A stretch of 64,000 nucleotides of DNA from positions 620,001 through 684,000 of the forward strand of contig NZ_JBGJKZ010000001.1 of NCBI RefSeq assembly GCF_041359055.1, read 5' to 3'. Positions 26,896 to 34,163 of the stretch are shown here, in pieces (the first letter of the stretch is position 1; the number at the start of each line of letters is the position of its first letter). The position numbers and the translations under genes are program-made. The DNA is from Paenalcaligenes hominis_A. GTDB taxonomy: Bacteria > Pseudomonadota > Gammaproteobacteria > Burkholderiales > Burkholderiaceae_B. The notes below the pieces were generated by a model. It searched no databases. It was not told where the DNA came from and saw only the letters and a program-made list of their open reading frames with translations.

Positions 26896-27645
26896 TTACT
26901 TTTTAGGAGGTTGGGTACCAAACCATTTTTCATAAATGGCGTCATATCGACCATCTTCTTTCATTTTTGCTAGTGTGGCATTGACATCAGGAATCAGCTC
27001 GCTGCCTTTTGGAAAAGCAATACCGTATTCATGAGCAAGCATTTGTTCGCCTACTGTTTTAACGCGGCCTTGACCGGCCTCTTTGATGTAATAGAGTACA
27101 TTAGGCGTATCGTGCATGGCGGCATCAACGCGACCGGTTTGTAGCTCTAGATAGGCGTTATCGATATTAGGAAAAAGACGCAAGGTAGTGTCTTTGAAGT
27201 GGGTTCGTGCATATTCAGCAGCCGAGGTGCCCGTTTTAAGGGAAAGTGTTTTACCTTTTAAGTCTTCAAAGCTTTGAATGGGGCTGTCTTTACCCACCAT
27301 TAAAATAAAGCCACTGTCGTAATAACCGTCTGAAAAATCAATGGCCTTGCGGCGTTCTTCGGTAATGGTGATGCCAGCTAAAGCCACGTCAACGTTTTTG
27401 GTTTGCAGCGCAGGCAAAATACCGCTGAAGTCCATGGGTTGGAGGCGATACTCAAGATTTAGCTCTTTAGCAATGGCGTCCCACATATCAATGTCAAAGC
27501 CGACATAGGTATCACCTTGTTTGAATTCAAAAGGCACAAAAGCCGTATCAACAGCAATCACAAGAGGTTTAGCACTAACAGCTGCAGCGCTAAAGCAGAA
27601 TGCTGCAACTGTGGTGGTCAATAGTTTGAGCAGTGGGTGGTTCAT
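26896..27645 (-). CDS. glnH: Glutamine-type periplasmic substrate-binding protein
   Basis: The start at 27645 follows GGAGAACAC and gives a signal peptide (about residues 1-25, ending in VSAKP); the longer frame to 27714 lies within the operator region. The mature part tracks E. coli GlnH closely: DTAFVPFEFKQGDTYVGFD, MDFSGILPALQTKNVD, AIDFSDGYYDSGF, LFPNIDNAYLELQTGR. It has 249 residues. It captures a polar amino acid, most likely glutamine or a related compound, for GlnPQ. First gene of the five-gene operon. Confidence 0.93.
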   Translation of the reverse strand: MNHPLLKLLTTTVAAFCFSAAAVSAKPLVIAVDTAFVPFEFKQGDTYVGFDIDMWDAIAKELNLEYRLQPMDFSGILPALQTKNVDVALAGITITEERRKAIDFSDGYYDSGFILMVGKDSPIQSFEDLKGKTLSLKTGTSAAEYARTHFKDTTLRLFPNIDNAYLELQTGRVDAAMHDTPNVLYYIKEAGQGRVKTVGEQMLAHEYGIAFPKGSELIPDVNATLAKMKEDGRYDAIYEKWFGTQPPKK

Positions 27646-27675
27646 GTGTTCTCCTGTATGAGCCAAACATGGAAC

Positions 27676-27698
27676 ATTATCTAAGTGTGTTAGATAAT
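27676..27698. promoter_or_regulatory. 9-5-9 inverted repeat, promoter-proximal operator candidate
   Basis: ATTATCTAA (27676-27684) and TTAGATAAT (27690-27698) are perfect inverted repeats with a 5-nt spacer. The element ends 31 bp upstream of the glnH start and shares two bases with the next dyad. It could be an operator or a 5' UTR hairpin. Confidence 0.55.
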
Positions 27699-27714
27699 GC
27701 AAATTAATTTGCAT
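27697..27714. promoter_or_regulatory. 18-bp perfect palindrome, operator candidate 1
   Basis: ATGCAAATTAATTTGCAT is fully self-complementary. The same 16-bp core recurs 28 bp away, and both lie just upstream of glnH. Repetition of a long perfect dyad in one promoter strongly suggests a dimeric regulator site, most simply the RpiR protein of the same operon. Confidence 0.7.
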
Positions 27715-27725
27715 AAATAACTTAC

Positions 27726-27741
27726 TGCAAATTAATTTGCA
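27726..27741. promoter_or_regulatory. 16-bp perfect palindrome, operator candidate 2
   Basis: TGCAAATTAATTTGCA repeats the core of the 27697-27714 dyad, with centre-to-centre spacing of 28 bp. Paired sites at such spacing would allow a tetramer or cooperative dimers, as expected for SIS-domain RpiR regulators (inference). Confidence 0.7.
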
Positions 27742-27793
27742 TATTAGGTTTTTATGATGAAAATGTACAGTTGGGGTTATACCTTAAACATAT

Positions 27794-27816
27794 AAAAAAG
27801 CGGCTTTAAGCCGCTT
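27794..27816 (-). terminator. Rho-independent terminator after the aminotransferase gene
   Basis: AAGCGGCTT / AAGCCGCTT (27798-27806, 27808-27816) forms a hairpin, with an A-run at 27794-27799 that gives a U-tail on the minus strand. It ends the aminotransferase transcript before the gln operon promoter region. Confidence 0.85.
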
Positions 27817-27844
27817 AAAACGAAGAATGAGTTGCTATGGTTTG

Positions 27845-29002
27845 TTATGACAAAGTAGGAACACGCCGTAGAATCTCAATGGCTTGATCTAGTGTTTGCT
27901 CTTTTTTGGCAAAGCAAAAGCGTAGCAAGCGTTGCTCTGCCGGAGCGTTCAAGTAAAACGCACTATAGGGAATGGTTGCTACACCGTATTTTTCAATTAG
28001 TGTGTGGCAGAAGCTCATATCATCGTCAAGGCTAAGTTGTTGATAGTCTGCCGTTAAAAAGTAACTGCCTTGGCTAGGTAGGAACTGCCATGCAGAATCA
28101 ATCAAGCCATCTAGAAAATACTTTTTCTTTTGTTCATACATGGCCGCAACCTCATCAATATGCTGTGGGTTTTCCATAAGCTCGGCTAAAGCAAATTGAG
28201 AGGGGGTATGTACCGAAAATGTGGTCAAGCTATGAATTTTACGTAGCTCCTCACTTAGGGCTTGGGGGGCAGCAAAAAAGCCTGTTTTCCATCCAGTAAT
28301 ATGAAAGCTTTTTCCAAAAGAACCAATCACTATGCTGCGATCTTGAAGAGAGGCAATGCGTGACACACTAATGTGACGCTGAGGGCTAAAAACCATATCT
28401 GCGTAGACCTCGTCGCTAATTACCACTACCTGAGTGCCATCAAGCAATTGTCCTAACTGCTCTAGATCGGCTTGACTCAAAATAGTACCGCTTGGGTTGT
28501 GCGGCGAGTTTAGGACGATGGCTTTGGTTTTAGGGCTCAGAGCGTGCCGAACGGCATCCCAGTCTACCGTAAAATGAGGAGCGCTAAGCGTCACACGTTT
28601 AATAACGCCACCAAATAGCGCGACGGTAGGCTCGTAGGTGTCATAAGCGGGTTCAAGAATAATAACCTCATCCCCAGGGTGAATCAGAGCTGCAAAACTA
28701 CAAAATAAGGCTTCTGTTGCGCCTGTGCTAATAGTGATTTCTGTGTCAGGATCATAACCATAGCCATCGCGGCGCTGTAAGTAAGCGCTAATTTGTTTAC
28801 GCAAAGCTGGTATGCCTTGGCCTGGCGCGTATTGGTTCATGCCTTTTGCGCTGTATTTGTGCAAGAGCTCAACTAAGAGCGGTGAGCAACCGAAATCAGG
28901 AAAGCCTTGAGCCAAATTAATGGCTTTATGTTGGGCTGCTAAGCCTGAAATATACGAAAAAATATTAGGACGTAATTGCGGAAGTTTAGAGCTTAAAAAC
29001 AT
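27845..29002 (-). CDS. PLP-dependent aminotransferase, methionine aminotransferase YbdL type
   Basis: This 385-residue fold-type I (class I/II) aminotransferase resembles E. coli YbdL along its length: SKLPQLRPNIFSYIS at the start, INLAQGFPDF, ISTGATEALF, NSPHNPSGTI, the PLP lysine in GSFGKSFHITGWKTG, and RFCFAKKEQTLDQA near the end. YbdL prefers methionine, so methionine or aromatic amino acids are likely donors; a role in methionine salvage is possible. It is monocistronic, with a terminator on each side. Confidence 0.9.
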   Translation of the reverse strand: MFLSSKLPQLRPNIFSYISGLAAQHKAINLAQGFPDFGCSPLLVELLHKYSAKGMNQYAPGQGIPALRKQISAYLQRRDGYGYDPDTEITISTGATEALFCSFAALIHPGDEVIILEPAYDTYEPTVALFGGVIKRVTLSAPHFTVDWDAVRHALSPKTKAIVLNSPHNPSGTILSQADLEQLGQLLDGTQVVVISDEVYADMVFSPQRHISVSRIASLQDRSIVIGSFGKSFHITGWKTGFFAAPQALSEELRKIHSLTTFSVHTPSQFALAELMENPQHIDEVAAMYEQKKKYFLDGLIDSAWQFLPSQGSYFLTADYQQLSLDDDMSFCHTLIEKYGVATIPYSAFYLNAPAEQRLLRFCFAKKEQTLDQAIEILRRVPTLS

Positions 29003-29113
29003 GAAAAGGCCGACCTAGACAAAAGAGTTAAGAGGGAAACACAGTCTAAATTTATTTATAGTGTTTTTAGTTATAAATGTAGAAGGGTTTAGCGATAGAG
29101 GTGCTGCAGAGAT

Positions 29114-29140
29114 AAAAATGCCATGCGTTTAAGCATGGCA
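29114..29140 (-). terminator. Rho-independent terminator after folA
   Basis: TGCCATGC / GCATGGCA (29119-29126, 29133-29140) with a 6-nt loop, and an A5 tract at 29114-29118 that becomes the U-tail on the minus strand. It lies 19 nt beyond the folA stop. Confidence 0.8.
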
Positions 29141-29158
29141 AATGAGATAGAGAAACGA

Positions 29159-29644
29159 TTAGCTTTGTTTAGTATACGTAACAAAATCATAGCTAAAACC
29201 GTTTTCTTGGGGCTGAGCTAGGCGCTCTGTTTCGACCCAACCTATAGGTAGCTCGGGGAAAAAGGTGTCGCCTTGAATGTCAGCATGAATCTCGGTGGCG
29301 ATAATTTCATCTGCTACGCTTAACCCTAGGGTGAAGATTTGCTCGCCGCCAATAATACAGGCTTTATCGTAGTCAGAGCAGGCCGCTAGGGCCTCGTCTA
29401 AACTGGGAAAGACGGTGGCCCCTTGGGGTTGAAAGTCGGGGTTGCGACTGATGACGAAATTAGGGCGTCCTGGTAGGGGGCGGCCAATGGATTCCCATGT
29501 TTTGCGACCCATAATAATAGGCATACCCATGGTGGCTGCCTTGAAATGCGCTAAATCCTTGGGTAGGTGCCAAGGCATGGCGTTATCTTTGCCAATGCAG
29601 CGATTGCGAGTATAAGCCACGACCATTCTGATTTTTGTTTTCAT
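29159..29644 (-). CDS. folA: Dihydrofolate reductase
   Basis: FolA reduces dihydrofolate to tetrahydrofolate with NADPH. The 161-residue chain has the family start VVAYTRNRCIGKDNAMPWHLP, an acidic active-site residue in the DLAHFK helix, GRKTWESIGRPLPGR and the IIGGEQIF motif. A Met at residue 7 is a possible alternative start. It follows thyA by 3 nt on the same strand, the classical thyA-folA operon: ThyA consumes methylene-tetrahydrofolate and releases dihydrofolate that FolA regenerates. Confidence 0.97.
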   Translation of the reverse strand: MKTKIRMVVAYTRNRCIGKDNAMPWHLPKDLAHFKAATMGMPIIMGRKTWESIGRPLPGRPNFVISRNPDFQPQGATVFPSLDEALAACSDYDKACIIGGEQIFTLGLSVADEIIATEIHADIQGDTFFPELPIGWVETERLAQPQENGFSYDFVTYTKQS

Positions 29645-29647
29645 ACA

Positions 29648-30451
29648 TTAAACCGCTACGGGTGCTTTGATGTGTGGGTGAGGATCATAATCAACGATCT
29701 CAAAATCAGCCAGCTCATAGTCAAATAAACTGGTTGGCTTGCGTTTGATATGAAGCGTGGGGTAGGGGCGCGGCTCACGGCTTAGTTGGAGTGCGACTTG
29801 ATCCATGTGATTGCTGTACAAATGGCAATCGCCCCCTGTCCAGATAAAATCACCAACCTCTAGGTCGCATTGCTGAGCCACCATATGAGTAAGCAGTGCA
29901 TAGCTAGCAATATTAAATGGCACGCCAAGAAAAATGTCTGCGCTGCGTTGGTACAATTGGCACGACAGTTTGCCATCGGCTACGTAAAACTGGAAAAGAG
30001 CATGGCAGGGTGGGAGTGCCATATTGCGTATATCAGCCACGTTCCACGCTGAAACCAACAAGCGACGCGAGTCAGGATTGGTTTTAATTTGCTCTAGTAA
30101 CTGTGCTATTTGATCAATAGGTTCGCCACTAGGGGTAGGCCAAGAACGCCACTGCACGCCATAGACGGGGCCTAAGTCACCATTGCTATCTGCCCACTCA
30201 TCCCAAATGGTGACGTTGTTTTCCTGAAGCCATTTGATATTGTTGTCGCCACGTAAAAACCACAATAACTCAATAAAAATACTGCGGGTGTGCAGTTTTT
30301 TTGTGGTGATCAGCGGAAAACCTTGGGAAAGGTCAAACCGCATTTGATAGCCAAACGTGGACAGCGTGCCTGTGCCAGTACGATCCGTTTTTTTGGTACC
30401 TTGTTCGTAAACGTGGCGCATCAGAGTTTCGTATTGATTGGAGATGCTCAT
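29648..30451 (-). CDS. thyA: Thymidylate synthase ThyA
   Basis: ThyA (267 residues, E. coli 264) methylates dUMP to dTMP. Conserved parts are DRTGTGTLSTFGYQMRF, ENNVTIWDEWA, catalytic Cys149 in LPPCHALFQFYV, QRSADIFLGVPFNIASYA and the C-terminal IKAPVAV. It starts at the base where the OsmC protein ends (TAATG) and leads directly into folA. Confidence 0.98.
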   Translation of the reverse strand: MSISNQYETLMRHVYEQGTKKTDRTGTGTLSTFGYQMRFDLSQGFPLITTKKLHTRSIFIELLWFLRGDNNIKWLQENNVTIWDEWADSNGDLGPVYGVQWRSWPTPSGEPIDQIAQLLEQIKTNPDSRRLLVSAWNVADIRNMALPPCHALFQFYVADGKLSCQLYQRSADIFLGVPFNIASYALLTHMVAQQCDLEVGDFIWTGGDCHLYSNHMDQVALQLSREPRPYPTLHIKRKPTSLFDYELADFEIVDYDPHPHIKAPVAV

Positions 30452-30873
30452 TAGCTTTTCCGTATTTCAACTGAATAGGTGATGTCGGCAGCTTTGCCTA
30501 ACATAGCACTGGCCGAGCAGTATTTTTCGTGAGAAAGCTTAACTGCGCGCTCGACGGCTTGCTCGGGAAGGTCGTGCCCAGACACCACAAAATTAAAATG
30601 AATTTTGGTGAAGATTTTGGGTTCGGTTTGAGCCCGCTCGCCGCTGAGGTGAACTTTACAATCAGTGACGGCATGACGTCCCCGTTTTAAAATAAGCACG
30701 ACATCGTATGCAGCACAACCGCCAGCGCCAGCTAATAGCATTTCCATAGGGCGTGGTGCGGAATCGCTACCACCACCTTCGACTGCGCCATCCATGACGG
30801 TGACATGGCCACTGCCTGTACTGGCCACAAAAAGCATACCGTTGTTATGGTTCCAGTTAACTGTACATTCCAT
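30451..30873 (-). CDS. OsmC family protein, YhfA type
   Basis: This 140-residue protein has the OsmC/Ohr fold. The two redox Cys are in GAGGCAAYDVV and KYCSASAML, with the RPMEMLLAG helix before the first. The pattern fits the YhfA-like branch rather than Ohr. OsmC proteins reduce organic hydroperoxides, but YhfA-type function is less clear. It is first in the operon with thyA and folA and divergent from coq7. Confidence 0.88.
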   Translation of the reverse strand: MECTVNWNHNNGMLFVASTGSGHVTVMDGAVEGGGSDSAPRPMEMLLAGAGGCAAYDVVLILKRGRHAVTDCKVHLSGERAQTEPKIFTKIHFNFVVSGHDLPEQAVERAVKLSHEKYCSASAMLGKAADITYSVEIRKS

Positions 30874-30925
30874 GGTGGGGTTCCTTATTGAGGAGTTCAG
30901 GGCAAGAAACTTGTTATTCTTTGCC

Positions 30926-30953
30926 CTACAATAGCTCTATTGTAGCTTTTTTT
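30926..30953 (+). terminator. Orphan hairpin plus T7 upstream of coq7
   Basis: CTACAATAG / CTATTGTAG (30926-30934, 30937-30945) is a 9-2-9 perfect inverted repeat followed by C and seven T. A second imperfect hairpin (AGGGCAAG with CTTTGCCCT) lies just before it. No plus-strand gene ends here, so this is either a coq7 leader attenuator, the end of an antisense RNA from the osmC side, or an operator dyad. Confidence 0.55.
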
Positions 30954-30987
30954 CTGAATCCAAACCGCTGAAACAAAGAGAGTAATT

Positions 30988-31695
30988 ATGTCAAACACGA
31001 GTGAGAACACAGCCCTGATCGTTGTGGAGCCCGAGCTTGTACCGCAGCTGCAGCGCCGTACTACCTTCTTTGATACGGTCTTAACAGAGGTAGGGCATGC
31101 GCTGCAGGTTATTTCTCGATCTGCCCAAGCCTCCAGACCCAATCCAGCTGGGCGACCTGCGCTTAATTCCGAGTCCACCCTATCTCCCGAGCAGCAGCGT
31201 CATGCCGCGGGCTTAATGCGAGTCAATCATGTAGGCGAAGTTTGCGCTCAGGCCTTGTATAGAGGCCAAGCTGTTTTAGTCACCGACCCAGAGCTAAAAG
31301 GGTTACTGCATCAAGCCGCTTCTGAGGAGGTGGACCATTTGGTGTGGTGTGATGAGCGTTTGGCTGAATTAAATAGTCGCCCCAGTCTTTTAAATCCGGT
31401 GTGGTATGTGGCTTCATTAGGTTTAGGTGTGGTGGCTAGCAAAGCAGGTAAGCCGTACAACTTAGGCTTTATGGCGGAAACGGAGCGTCAAGTAGAGCAA
31501 CATTTGGATCAGCACTTGGCATCACTGCCTGAACAAGATGAGCGTTCCCGAAAAATCGTAGAGCAAATGCGAGAGGATGAAATCGCCCACCGTACTACAG
31601 CAGAGCAACATGGTGCCACACACCTGCCTGCTCCTATACGGTTGGCGATGAAATGTATGTCTAAAGTTATGACGACGAGTGCTTATCGGCTTTAG
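30988..31695 (+). CDS. coq7: Demethoxyubiquinone hydroxylase Coq7
   Basis: Coq7 is a membrane-associated diiron monooxygenase that hydroxylates 2-polyprenyl-3-methyl-6-methoxy-benzoquinol in ubiquinone synthesis. The 235-residue product carries the two ligand sets: Glu84 in NHVGEVCAQ with ExxH at Glu114-His117 (EEVDHL), then AETERQVEQHL and DEIAHRTTAEQHG. The first about 60 residues are a polar extension common in Burkholderiales. GAGAG precedes the ATG. Its oxygen use places it in aerobic respiration. Confidence 0.95.
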   Translation: MSNTSENTALIVVEPELVPQLQRRTTFFDTVLTEVGHALQVISRSAQASRPNPAGRPALNSESTLSPEQQRHAAGLMRVNHVGEVCAQALYRGQAVLVTDPELKGLLHQAASEEVDHLVWCDERLAELNSRPSLLNPVWYVASLGLGVVASKAGKPYNLGFMAETERQVEQHLDQHLASLPEQDERSRKIVEQMREDEIAHRTTAEQHGATHLPAPIRLAMKCMSKVMTTSAYRL

Positions 31696-31804
31696 TACTA
31701 GTACTTAATACCAAGACTAGGGTTTATGCCTAAAGACTTTTGGCTTTTAATTGTCGGTCTTTTGCGACAAAACCACAGAATATGTCTTATTGCAGTGCTT
31801 TATC

Positions 31805-31833
31805 TTGCATTGCACAAAGAAAGTAGCTAAACT
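31805..31833 (+). promoter_or_regulatory. Candidate sigma-70 promoter of the small RNA
   Basis: TTGCAT (31805-31810) and TAAACT (31828-31833) are separated by exactly 17 bp. Matches to the consensus hexamers are moderate (3/6 and 4/6). The predicted start is near 31840, just before the first hairpin of the RNA. Confidence 0.45.
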
Positions 31834-31839
31834 TTAGTT

Positions 31840-31991
31840 ATTGGATGTTGAGTAGCAGCACAAGGGTAATAACCCTAAATTACTGCTCAGGCTCGGGAAA
31901 ACCCCTTGTAGCCCAACATGCCCCGGTTGTCTCCTCCACCCTCCTCCTTTGGTGGATTTGCCCGAGATCTTTTGATCTCGGGTTTTTTTTT
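31840..31991 (+). ncRNA. Candidate small RNA with anti-Shine-Dalgarno hairpin loop
   Basis: About 150 nt, with own promoter candidate and a strong terminator. Fold by eye: a 7-bp stem (31849-31855 with 31883-31889) enclosing the hairpin AGGGT-AATA-ACCCT (31863-31876); GGCT/AGCC with inner GGG-AAAA-CCC (31890-31913); stem TCCACC/GGTGGA (31935-31940, 31951-31956) with loop CTCCTCCTTT; then CCCGAGATC-TTTT-GATCTCGGG and T9. The loop contains CCTCCTTT, identical to the anti-SD 3' tail of 16S rRNA, and another CTCCTCC lies at 31931-31937. CTCGGG at 31892 could pair with CCCGAG at 31961 in an alternative fold. It lies between coq7 and convergent glycerate kinase. It might instead be a coq7 3' UTR. 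Confidence 0.6.
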
Positions 31992-31993
31992 GC

Positions 31994-33271
31994 CTAATCA
32001 TTTGTGTCAATAAAAATAGCCCGAAAATCATTGACATTAGTTTGAGTGGGACCGGTGGTAATGGATTGCTCTAATCGTTGGAAAAAAGTATGCGCATCGT
32101 TACGGTGTAAGTAGTCTAAAGGGTCTAGACCTAAAGCAAGTGCTTTATTCCACGACTCGGGCGTAATATAGGCTCCTGCAATAGGCAAAGCACCATCTAC
32201 GCCGTCAGTATCGGCCGCCAACGCGGTAATGGGGTATTGATTTTTTATTGCACACAATAATGCAAGCAGAAATTCCACATTGCGTCCCCCTTGCCCCGTA
32301 CCTTTAACGGTGACGCTGGTTTCACCACCGGAAAGCAAAATACACGGTGCAGCACATGGTTGAGCATGTCGGCTAATATTTTGCGCAATGGCGGCCATCA
32401 CCTTTGCGACGTCTTTAGCCTCGCCTTCGATGGTGTCACCTAAATACATAGTGTGAACGTTTGCTTGAGCAAATTGTTTTATGGCAGCGTTTAGAGCGAG
32501 ATGCGGAGTTGCTATCAGATAGGTTTGGATTTTATTGGCAATAGGGTGGTCGGCTTTAACACTTTCCCATGCGGCGTTTTGTAAAGAGGATTTGGCTAGT
32601 GCAGGAAGATCAATACCGTAATGCTTTAGGATTTCAAGTGCTTGAGCACAGGTGCTAGGGTCTATTACAGTCGGCCCCGATGCAATGCAAGTGGGGTCGT
32701 CGCCTGGCACATCGGAAATAAGCAGATTGACTATACGAGCTGGGACACAAGCTGCTGCTAAACGTCCGCCTTTGATGGCCGAGAGATGGCGTCGCACAAG
32801 ATTGATTTCTTGGATTGAGGCTCCAGAACGAATCAGAGCGTTATTGAGTGCTTGTTTGTCTGCTAGGCTAAGGCCCGGTGCTGCTAGGCTTACTAAGGCG
32901 GAACCGCCACCTGAAATTAAACACACAACCAGGTCTTGCTCAGTTAGATCGCTGACCAGAGCAAGCATTTGCTTAGCCGCATTTTCGCTAGCTGTATCTG
33001 GAATTGGATGAGCACATTCGACTAAACGGATGTGTTGGGTAGGTAGGACACTGTGATAGGGCACAGCGACTAGACCTTGAAGCCGATCCCATGGACCAGT
33101 CCAGTGCGCTTCAAAAGCCTGAGCCATGGCTGCACCGGCTTTACCCATGCCAATTACTACAGTACGTCCAGATGGAGGCTGTGGTAAATAGTTTGGTAGG
33201 CAAAATTTGGCTTGAGCCGCTTGGATAGCGGCTTGCAAGCCATCATAAAGCAAACGTGTGGTGTTATTCAT
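31994..33271 (-). CDS. ttuD: Glycerate 2-kinase, MOFRL/TtuD family
   Basis: This 425-residue protein belongs to the DUF4147-MOFRL glycerate kinase family (GckA/TtuD, once called hydroxypyruvate reductase), producing 2-phosphoglycerate from glycerate and ATP. Conserved parts include GMGKAGAAMAQAFE, VCLISGGGSALVSLAAPGLSL, LLISDVPGDDPTCIASGPTV, and the C-terminal MOFRL segment ILLSGGETSVTVKGTGQGGRNVEF and ALAADTDGVDG. It overlaps the reductase gene by 8 nt. No minus-strand terminator is visible after it, so read-through would run antisense to the small RNA. Confidence 0.93.
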   Translation of the reverse strand: MNNTTRLLYDGLQAAIQAAQAKFCLPNYLPQPPSGRTVVIGMGKAGAAMAQAFEAHWTGPWDRLQGLVAVPYHSVLPTQHIRLVECAHPIPDTASENAAKQMLALVSDLTEQDLVVCLISGGGSALVSLAAPGLSLADKQALNNALIRSGASIQEINLVRRHLSAIKGGRLAAACVPARIVNLLISDVPGDDPTCIASGPTVIDPSTCAQALEILKHYGIDLPALAKSSLQNAAWESVKADHPIANKIQTYLIATPHLALNAAIKQFAQANVHTMYLGDTIEGEAKDVAKVMAAIAQNISRHAQPCAAPCILLSGGETSVTVKGTGQGGRNVEFLLALLCAIKNQYPITALAADTDGVDGALPIAGAYITPESWNKALALGLDPLDYLHRNDAHTFFQRLEQSITTGPTQTNVNDFRAIFIDTND

Positions 33272-34154
33272 GCTCGCGCAAGCTATGTTGCGACATGTCT
33301 TCTAGAACTTTGACAATAGCTGAGTGATCCCAGTCGCTACCACCGCGTGCTACGCAACCACTAAGCAGTTGTTGAAAAATAGCAGTGCTGGGTAAAGCCA
33401 CCCCGAGTTCACGAGCCGTATTTAAAGCACTAGTGATGTCTTTTTGGTGCAAGTTGACTTTGAAACCCGGTTCAAATTGACCCGAGGTCATACGCTGACC
33501 ATGCACCTCTAGGATGCGTGAATTAGCAAAACCGCCCATTAAGGCTTGGCGAACTTTTTCAGGGTCGGCACCGGCTTTAGAGGCTAAGACTAGGCCTTCG
33601 GCTACCGCTTGGATGGTTAAGGCCACAATGACTTGATTAGCCATTTTGGTAATTTGCCCAGAGCCATTGTCTCCAACATGCGTAATGTTTTTACCCATTA
33701 GTTGGAATACAGGCAAGGCACGCTCAAAGGCCGTATTAGAGCCACCCACCATAATACTTAGGCTTGCGGCTTTAGCGCCTACGTCTCCGCCTGAAACGGG
33801 TGCATCAAGATAATCGCCGCCCAGTGCTTTTATTTTTTTTGCAAACTCTGTGGTGGCTACTGGCGAGATGGTGCTCATATCAATGATGAGCTTGCCGTTT
33901 AGATCAGCTGAGGCAACTCCGTCTGTACCAAATAAAACCTCTTCGACGTTGGGGGTGTCGTTAACAATGAGAATGATGATGTCTGCAGCCTCAGTGGCGC
34001 TTCGAGGGGTAGGGCAAATAGTGGCACCGGCTTCAATAACTTCTGTACTGACTTGACTACGTGTGTTGGCATAGACATGGTGTCCTCCTTTAATAAGATT
34101 TAAGCACATGGGAATCCCCATGATGCCTAGTCCAATAAATGCAACTTTTTCCAT
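33264..34154 (-). CDS. glxR: 2-hydroxy-3-oxopropionate (tartronate semialdehyde) reductase
   Basis: The enzyme (296 residues) reduces tartronate semialdehyde to D-glycerate with NAD(P)H. The beta-hydroxyacid dehydrogenase features are the Rossmann motif FIGLGIMGIPMCLNL, DAPVSGGDVGAKAASLSIMVGG, the catalytic Lys in GSGQITKMANQVIV, and FKVNLHQKDITSAL, which marks GarR/GlxR. It works between hydroxypyruvate isomerase and glycerate kinase, encoded on either side. 9 nt separate it from hyi. Confidence 0.94.
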   Translation of the reverse strand: MEKVAFIGLGIMGIPMCLNLIKGGHHVYANTRSQVSTEVIEAGATICPTPRSATEAADIIILIVNDTPNVEEVLFGTDGVASADLNGKLIIDMSTISPVATTEFAKKIKALGGDYLDAPVSGGDVGAKAASLSIMVGGSNTAFERALPVFQLMGKNITHVGDNGSGQITKMANQVIVALTIQAVAEGLVLASKAGADPEKVRQALMGGFANSRILEVHGQRMTSGQFEPGFKVNLHQKDITSALNTARELGVALPSTAIFQQLLSGCVARGGSDWDHSAIVKVLEDMSQHSLREHE

Positions 34155-34163
34155 GAAACGTCC

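Noticed and set aside
31751..31770. Hairpin TTGTCG/CGACAA as a coq7 terminator
   Set aside because: It lacks a T-run on either strand, so it is not convincing as an intrinsic terminator.
31834..32037. 67-codon minus-strand frame over the small RNA
   Set aside because: It overlaps the end of ttuD in another frame and its content follows from the RNA hairpins.
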